Of a DNA stretch of 64,000 nt, positions 58,830 through 64,000 are shown one piece after another; position 1 is the stretch's first letter; every line of letters starts with the position of its first letter. The notes under the pieces were generated by a model. It had not been told where the DNA came from and ran no database searches. It worked only from the letters and a program-made list of their open reading frames with translations. The position numbers and the translations under genes were made by a program. Origin of the DNA: Antrodiella citrinella (taxonomy: Eukaryota; Basidiomycota; Agaricomycetes; Polyporales; Steccherinaceae). Location of the stretch: NCBI GenBank assembly GCA_004802725.1, contig SGPM01000003.1, positions 248,001 through 312,000 of the forward strand. The letters are read 5' to 3'.

Positions 58830-60765
58830 ATGACCAGCATCGACAATACTTGGTGCCCACCACCACCTGGGATCTACGATGTTAAAGTTGGCTCATCCCT
58901 TTCGAAGGCATTGAAAGCGCGGAAAGGAGAGACTGTGCGGACCAAGGTTGAGAAAGAACTGTATTCCTTCAGATGTACGTGAACTGCTTTGTTGTTGTGC
59001 CAATGTCATGCTGCCGTCTCCGTGGGGCTTACACCGCAACATCAGACAACTTCAGGCCAGAGTCGGTCGACAATGTTACCAACGGCACACTTAATGTCAA
59101 GAAGGGAGACGACAAAGATGTGAAAGTCACTGTGGAGCGGGCTGCACAGGTAAGTCTTGATGTACTCGCTCTATGACTGTCAGCGTCGTCTAATGTAACT
59201 ATCGTCGCAGGCGGATTCAGGTGGTTATTCGTTCGCTGGGAAGGCCTCACCAGCTAAAGAATATGATTGTGTGATAATATATGACCCTCTCACTCTGGTA
59301 CGTACTACAGTTATGGGATCTGTAAACAATGGCTTATTATTGTATGCGATCAGGCCTTTACTCTGGAGAAAGTGGACTCTTCTCTGATGCTCACGTACGA
59401 CCGGAAGACGGCCCATGGACCTCGCAGTGCTGTTTCTCGTAGGTCCTTGTATCTCAATATCACAACGGTCTCTTCACTAGTTTTGTAGCACTTCCCGTTG
59501 GCTCTGCGAACTCTTCACGACCCTCTACATCAAGCTCTGGGGCGAGCTCCGCGCAGCCACTTTCTCGTTCTAGGCAAATCCACACGACGATAGAAGACAA
59601 TGGCGGACACGATGAGGATGCCGAAGGTGAACCTGACGATGATTTCATGGACGTCGTTTCTGTGACAGCGAAGGCCCCGGCCTCCCTACCAAAGAGACCG
59701 GTAACAGATAAGGATGCGCCTGCGCCCTCTAACGGTAAAGGAAAGCAAGCGGCTCCAAAACGGAAAACCAAATCGGCGGCGACAATTCCTGCTCCCGCAC
59801 CACCGCCTGCACGGGTGTCAGAAGAGAGCGAGCCTGAGGAAGCACTGTCGAAACAAGTGCGGCCTCTACCACCTGCTGTTCCAGTCGCTAAAGGCAAAGC
59901 CGCCGCCGGCGCAAAAACTGCGCGACCGAAGAAATCTGGACCCATGGCGAAAGCGGAGAAAGCTGCTATGGCTGCTAGTACTGCCTTCCGCTCATTCCCT
60001 AAACCTCGTATTTCGCAGCTGCCTTCGCAGCCAGCTGTGTCCGGGTCTACAAGTACAACCAATCAACCCGCTTCGTCACTTCCTGCCTTACTACCGTCCG
60101 CATCGGGGACGAAACGCGAACGTGAGGCAGAGACCCCCGCTGTCCGTCCTACTCCACAGCCGCGTCCAAAGCGACAAAAGATCGTCCCAACTTCCATTCC
60201 CAAACCTGAGAAGACGAAGGAGCCATTCTCCCTGGCTTTACCCACCGGATCTGAATTCAGCCTGCCCAGTTCGGTTTCCGCCCCAACAGGTCTTCCTGCT
60301 GGCGCCTCTTCAAGTGTAGTCCCAACACCCTCTCCTCCCAACGAATCGGCGGCACAGCCTGCTGACGATTCCGAGGAAGAAGAGTGGGACGAGGTACAAC
60401 CGTCTGCATCTGCGAGCGCGCCGACACTATCCACATCACAGCCTGTACGTGCTATTCAGATGGAAGTCATCATACCTACTGCTGCCCCTCACCCGGACCC
60501 CATGGAGACCGTGGACAACTCGGACGGCTTAGCAGCCGGTGACGATGACTTCCTACTAGACATGTTCGACGAAGCAGCAGAGGATGATGCTCCAGAGGAC
60601 GACTTCTTGCAGGACGCTATGGAGGAAGCTTCCGAAGTCAGGGCTCCACCAAAGACTATGGCCGAACTTGCGCAGACGCAGTTCTCAGGTGCAGACGTAG
60701 ATGACCCTCTGTGGCCGGACGATGATGAGGATGATACCTCCGATGATACCAGTGATGATGACTAG
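58830..60765 (+). CDS. EAF: ELL-associated factor EAF, Pol II elongation
   Basis: EAF partners ELL to raise the Pol II elongation rate. Four exons code for about 560 residues. The N-terminal EAF domain (residues about 1-130): PPPGIYDVKVGSSLSKALKA, KVEKELYSFRYNFRPESVD, GTLNVKKGDDKDVKVTVERA, YSFAGKASPAKEYDCVIIYD and FTLEKVDSSLMLTYDRKT. Human EAF1/2 show the same run of YDFKP-SID, G-L-V-KG and ECILI-NHDTGE-RLEKL. The rest is a Pro/Ser/Ala-rich, acidic region with basic patches, ending in DDDEDDTSDDTSDDD; acidic tails in EAF act in activation. TAG at 60763-60765. Start chosen at 58830 because earlier ATGs lie in leader sequence and the domain begins at MTSIDNTWCP. Confidence 0.85.
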
Positions 60766-61191
60766 GCGTCGTCCCCCCGTTTATAACGTAATTGGAACCA
60801 CTTTTACGGACCAGCTTCAACGATACGTGGTTCAGGTACATGACTCCCTTTGAACATTTGAATGTCTTTATCTTGTCTCTCGACCCTACGAACTATGTAT
60901 CATCCGATTTAGCCTGGCCATACCTGTAACATATACCCTCACATTAGTCACACCCTCGCAATGTAGTTCCCACTTTCCGGATGTATATTTCGGAAGCATC
61001 ACAGTAGAAGCAACAGCAGGATATACGACGGAGACCTGAGTAAGTTTGTCTAGTACAGTCACAGTAACGTCATCCCAATATGCGTAGTAAGTATAAAGTT
61101 GGTCGTCAAGACCAAATTGCAAAGGCAAAAGTCCAAATTTGCAATAGGAGAAGAATGCATTGCTTCAGCAGTGAGAAATCGAAGGGGCATG
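60766..61191. other. Convergent 3' spacer between EAF and ferritin-like gene
   Basis: 426 nt. An 80-codon minus-strand frame (61128-60886) directly below the ferritin-like stop has a protein-like composition but no family or partner exons; probably 3'UTR. Confidence 0.45.
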
Positions 61192-62583
61192 TTACGCGCT
61201 CGCGGGAACGGAGGTGAACCCATCGACGACGACGGCTCCGCTGGTGGGGGTAGCAGATTCGTCCGAAGACCCAGCGTCGGATGAACCGGTGGCAGAGGGC
61301 GGCGGAACGGCTACGCTGGCACTAGCGTCGGTGGCAGATGGCTGAGGAACACCGGCACTGGACAACACGGCACTGGCCTCAGCGGGTGTCAGGGTCTCCG
61401 TCGTCGTGCTACTTGCGGTGGTGGGAGTGGGGCTACCGCTCGGGCTAGCACCGCGAGCAAGCTCAGCGATGTCCTCGGGAGATGTGTCGATGAAAGCAAT
61501 GGTGGGGCCAGCGACGAGGTTGTTAGTTGCCTGGTCGCGGACGTTGTTGAGCAGGGGTTGCGGGTCAGACGTGACGAATATGGCGACAGGACCGTTAATA
61601 CCGTTGGGAACAACGCATTGGTCGAGAGGAAGCACGATCGCGAAAGGAGCTCCTCCGACGAGCATTTGGCAAGACAAGCCCTGTTTTAGGGATGAGCATG
61701 CTGTCCGCCTCAGTAACAAATTACTTACATCAGTGCTACCATTGATGGCAGCAGACGAGAACGTCAATGAGGTACCAGGACCGACAGAACCGGTATTAGT
61801 GATGGACAGCGTCGGGTTGGCTATAATGCATTGAGAAAAATGATAGGTCTCCAAGGTGAACAGACGCACCGGGTATGCCGAGGTCACAGCCCGAAATGAA
61901 GGAGCTCGCTACGGCAAGAACCTGACTGGGAGTAAAGGGGATATCGAACGCCTGAGGGATCGCACTCCCTTGCGACAATATGTTCAAGACTGTCTGGTGA
62001 CGGGCCTCGACAGTCAGAATGGATGCAGCAGCTGTGAGCAATACCGGGTCGGATAGTAGGGAAGCTGCTCCAAGGTAGGCAGAAACACCGAGGTTCTCGA
62101 CTATGCGAGCGGTCGCAGCCATGGTAGGAACGTCTACCAGTGCTGAATCAAAGTTGAACGTGCAGTTTGTAAGAGGCGTTCCACCCTGAGAAGTGATAGT
62201 GGACTACGGAAGCGAGTTCAATGATCTGCTGCATTTCTCAATGACAGATGCACATACCGCAAGGATATCCGTGTGGGTAGATTCATCTGACTGGATAGAC
62301 GTGAACTGTTGGATAGGCACATTCGCGTCGGCGAATCCGGCACTGGTGAAGTCGGACACCTGGAACTTGGCAAGTGCTTGAGTGTAGAACTGCGTCTCAA
62401 ACTGCTCAAGGACGTGTGCGAAAGCTTCGAGAATAAGTCAATCACAATATCCAGGTTGAAGAGACGATCAAACTCACTGAGAACCAACAGATCCTGCGGG
62501 GCAGCTGCTCGTCTGATGGGGGCAGCGTTCACGAACGAAGAAGCAGCCAGCGCAACGATTGATGCCGAAGTAGCGAAACGCAT
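61192..62583 (-). CDS. Secreted ferritin-like (Ferritin_2/Rds1 type) protein
   Basis: About 380 residues. A signal peptide is clear: MRFATSASIVALAASSFVNA, cut before APIRR. The ferritin-like four-helix region follows: TFAHVLEQFETQFYTQALAK, SDESTHTDILAS, ARIVENLGVSAYLGAASLL and TAAASILTVEARHQTVLNIL. The metal-type residues E and H sit in FETQF, ESTHTD and EARHQ, as in bacterial and fungal Ferritin_2 proteins related to fission yeast Rds1. The second half is beta-rich (SITNTGSVGPGTSLTF), and the end is Ser/Thr/Pro-rich with no GPI signal visible. Stress-linked expression is known for rds1; here a minus-strand TATAAAA at 62778-62772 lies 190 nt upstream. Four introns. Confidence 0.88.
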
Positions 62584-63167
62584 GTTGGATGAAGAAAAGC
62601 TGTGAACTAGTAACTAGACGAAGGAAATGCCGAAGTGTGAGGTAGCCTGCTGGAGAAATACGAAAGTCGAAAAACGAATGGAAGTCCAGGGGCGCTACCG
62701 GGCAGCCCGAATCTACACCAGGTAAGAGGGGAGGGAAAGGGTCAGACTTTGATGAACGCGTTGAGGCTGGATTTTATACTCACAGAAAAGAGGAGAACGA
62801 AAGATGTGACGGAACAGTCAGAGAGGCCTTCGCGACCGTCTTATACGACGATTGATCGATGATCGACTGATGGACTCACAGAGACGACCGCCTCGCATAC
62901 CACTGCCCTGGCTCGGGGAGACCGGCGCAGGCTATGCAGAAATATGCTAGAAAGTATTGAGCAATAGGGAACTGCAATAACGGATCACCATGGCAATACT
63001 ACTATCATCGAGGCGGCCTGCGGCCCGGGTGCACACCGCACAGAGGCTCCGCCACCTTCACACTGCACCTCCCCACAGGGTCCCACTTATCGTTCTCGAT
63101 ATGCATTCCTACCTCTCATACGTTACAAACAAGTCAACTTGACCTAGACAGACGGCGAATCGTATGT
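62584..63167. promoter_or_regulatory. Promoter of ferritin-like gene and carboxypeptidase 3' region
   Basis: 584 nt. Contains the minus-strand TATA box at 62778-62772 and a GC-rich patch (CGGCCTGCGGCCCGGG, 63007-63022). No gene is seen. Confidence 0.5.
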
Positions 63168-64000
63168 CTAAATGGCTCTGCCTCCGAGCCACCTGGAGAC
63201 CATCGCAAATGCTTCTGCCGGCTTATCATGTGGAACTTTTGGCATCTTTCAGTACCACTGCGGCGGACAGTCTGACGGTTCACAGCACTCACCCATATGT
63301 CCTGCCCCGCGAATAGTCACAAACGTCAATGGGCCCGACGTCTTTGTCTCTCCCGCCTTCGCCGAGTTGACCGTCCAATCTTGCCACGTTGTCGCAGCAT
63401 ACAAATCCTTGCCTGCCCATTCCAGTTTATCCACCCAGAGCTTGTTTGCCACCCAGTTACATTGCCAGTCATACGTCCCTGCGTAGATCAAGACACGGAT
63501 GCCCCTCTCCAGGAGCCCTGTAACATAGTATTGGGCTGGCACGGCATACTTGTCCATGTGAAGGTTGAAACCACGACCGACATCTGAAGCGCAAGGTGTG
63601 AAATTTTCCGGAGTTTCCACTCCCAAGAGCTGCCTGGTTTCTGGCAGATCGAGGAAGTGACTGATAGCGGTATTCTCGGCGTAGCACAGTGAGTCACCTA
63701 CGCACATCTACGATGGATGAGGTTAGTGTACGCCGCCACTACGTTGTCAGATCTCTAACCTTTGAAATGTCGTACGGATTGCGTCCTGAGGTAATCATCA
63801 GATCACAAACTATGCAGTCTGCGACCGCACACTCACCACTCGCCCAGTATCCGGTGCTCAGCTGGGAATTGCAGAAGTCTACGGCTGCACGGCAGTCAAT
63901 AGAATCAAAATGTTGAACACAGTTTCTATCCATCATGTCGACGCAGCGGGGCAACTATATCACATTATGAGCCAGCTACGACGGATATTGTGTATCACGA
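63168..64000 (-). CDS. Serine carboxypeptidase (peptidase S10), C-terminal part
   Basis: The gene runs off the right edge; only the last third is present. Visible blocks: NCVQHFDSIDCRAAVDFC, STGYWASGGRNPYDISKMCV, DSLCYAENTAISHFLDLP, VLIYAGTYDWQCNWVANKLW (catalytic Asp) and TFVTIRGAGHM (catalytic His). The last intron starts GTGAGTGC and ends CCAAAAG, after which VPHDKPAEAFAMVSRWLGGR completes the conserved S10 end. The nucleophile Ser lies outside the window. NPYDI and CY--ENTAI/--FLN are like carboxypeptidase Y, a vacuolar enzyme, but a secreted form cannot be ruled out. Confidence 0.93.

Noticed and set aside
60886..61128. 80-codon minus-strand frame below the ferritin-like gene
   Set aside because: Protein-like composition but no homologue recognised, and it fits as 3'UTR of the ferritin-like gene.

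Overview
The window reads as nuclear DNA of a filamentous basidiomycete, probably an Agaricomycete. Genes are dense and on both strands. Nearly all are split by many GT-AG introns of about 45-60 nt. Head-to-head gene pairs share short promoters, and coding sequences match fungal families such as fused-domain LEU1, Pkr1, an Rck2/Srk1 kinase, a Zn2Cys6 regulator, Rds1-type ferritin-like protein and a large F-box/LRR protein. Species cannot be named from the sequence. Seven ambiguous bases (N) show this is a draft assembly.

Layout. 1-5513 (+): 3' part of a coiled-coil GAS2-domain cytoskeletal protein, then the meiotic crossover ligase HEI10. 5703-9022 (-): uncharacterised serine/proline-rich protein with a CUE-like end. 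9189-11922 (-): LEU1 (leucine synthesis), sharing a promoter with an Rck2/Srk1-type kinase (12270-14628, +). 15246-20346: Pkr1 (V-ATPase assembly), GINS subunit Psf3, a small mitochondrial protein, TFIIIC subunit Tfc1 and ribosomal protein eL29. 20347-23929: a 3.6-kb gene-poor island. 23930-30290: serine-rich unknown protein head-to-head with an aldehyde dehydrogenase that has unusually long introns. 30291-33121: gene-poor, with one copy of a dispersed repeat. 33122-40044 (all -): a very small Zn2Cys6 factor, a possible decayed membrane-protein gene, proteasome alpha2 (PRE8), 1-Cys peroxiredoxin and the CTD phosphatase SSU72. 40545-45660: F-box/LRR protein, the second repeat copy (opposite orientation), a short-chain dehydrogenase and proteasome alpha6 (PRE5). 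45856-51376: COX15/BOLA3 (both mitochondrial, divergent), NCBP3-like RNA-binding protein and KRR1 (divergent). 51667-64000: long Q/P-rich and RGG-rich protein, CBM48 protein, EFM6-like lysine methyltransferase, elongation factor EAF, secreted ferritin-like protein and a serine carboxypeptidase cut by the right edge.

Most genes are conserved housekeeping genes: replication (PSF3), meiosis (HEI10), Pol II/III transcription (EAF, SSU72, TFC1), ribosome biogenesis (KRR1, eL29), proteolysis (PRE8, PRE5, carboxypeptidase) and mitochondrial cofactors (COX15, BOLA3). They do not form one pathway cluster. The most distinctive signal is extreme exon splitting: an inferred 1-nt exon in KRR1, an exon with only the ATG in PRE5, a 7-nt exon in HEI10 and a 12-nt exon in eL29. 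Also notable are a GC-AG intron in the CBM48 gene, a dispersed LTR-like repeat pair and a proline-rich N-terminal extension on SSU72. Exon boundaries were placed by hand from reading frame, splice signals and family similarity.
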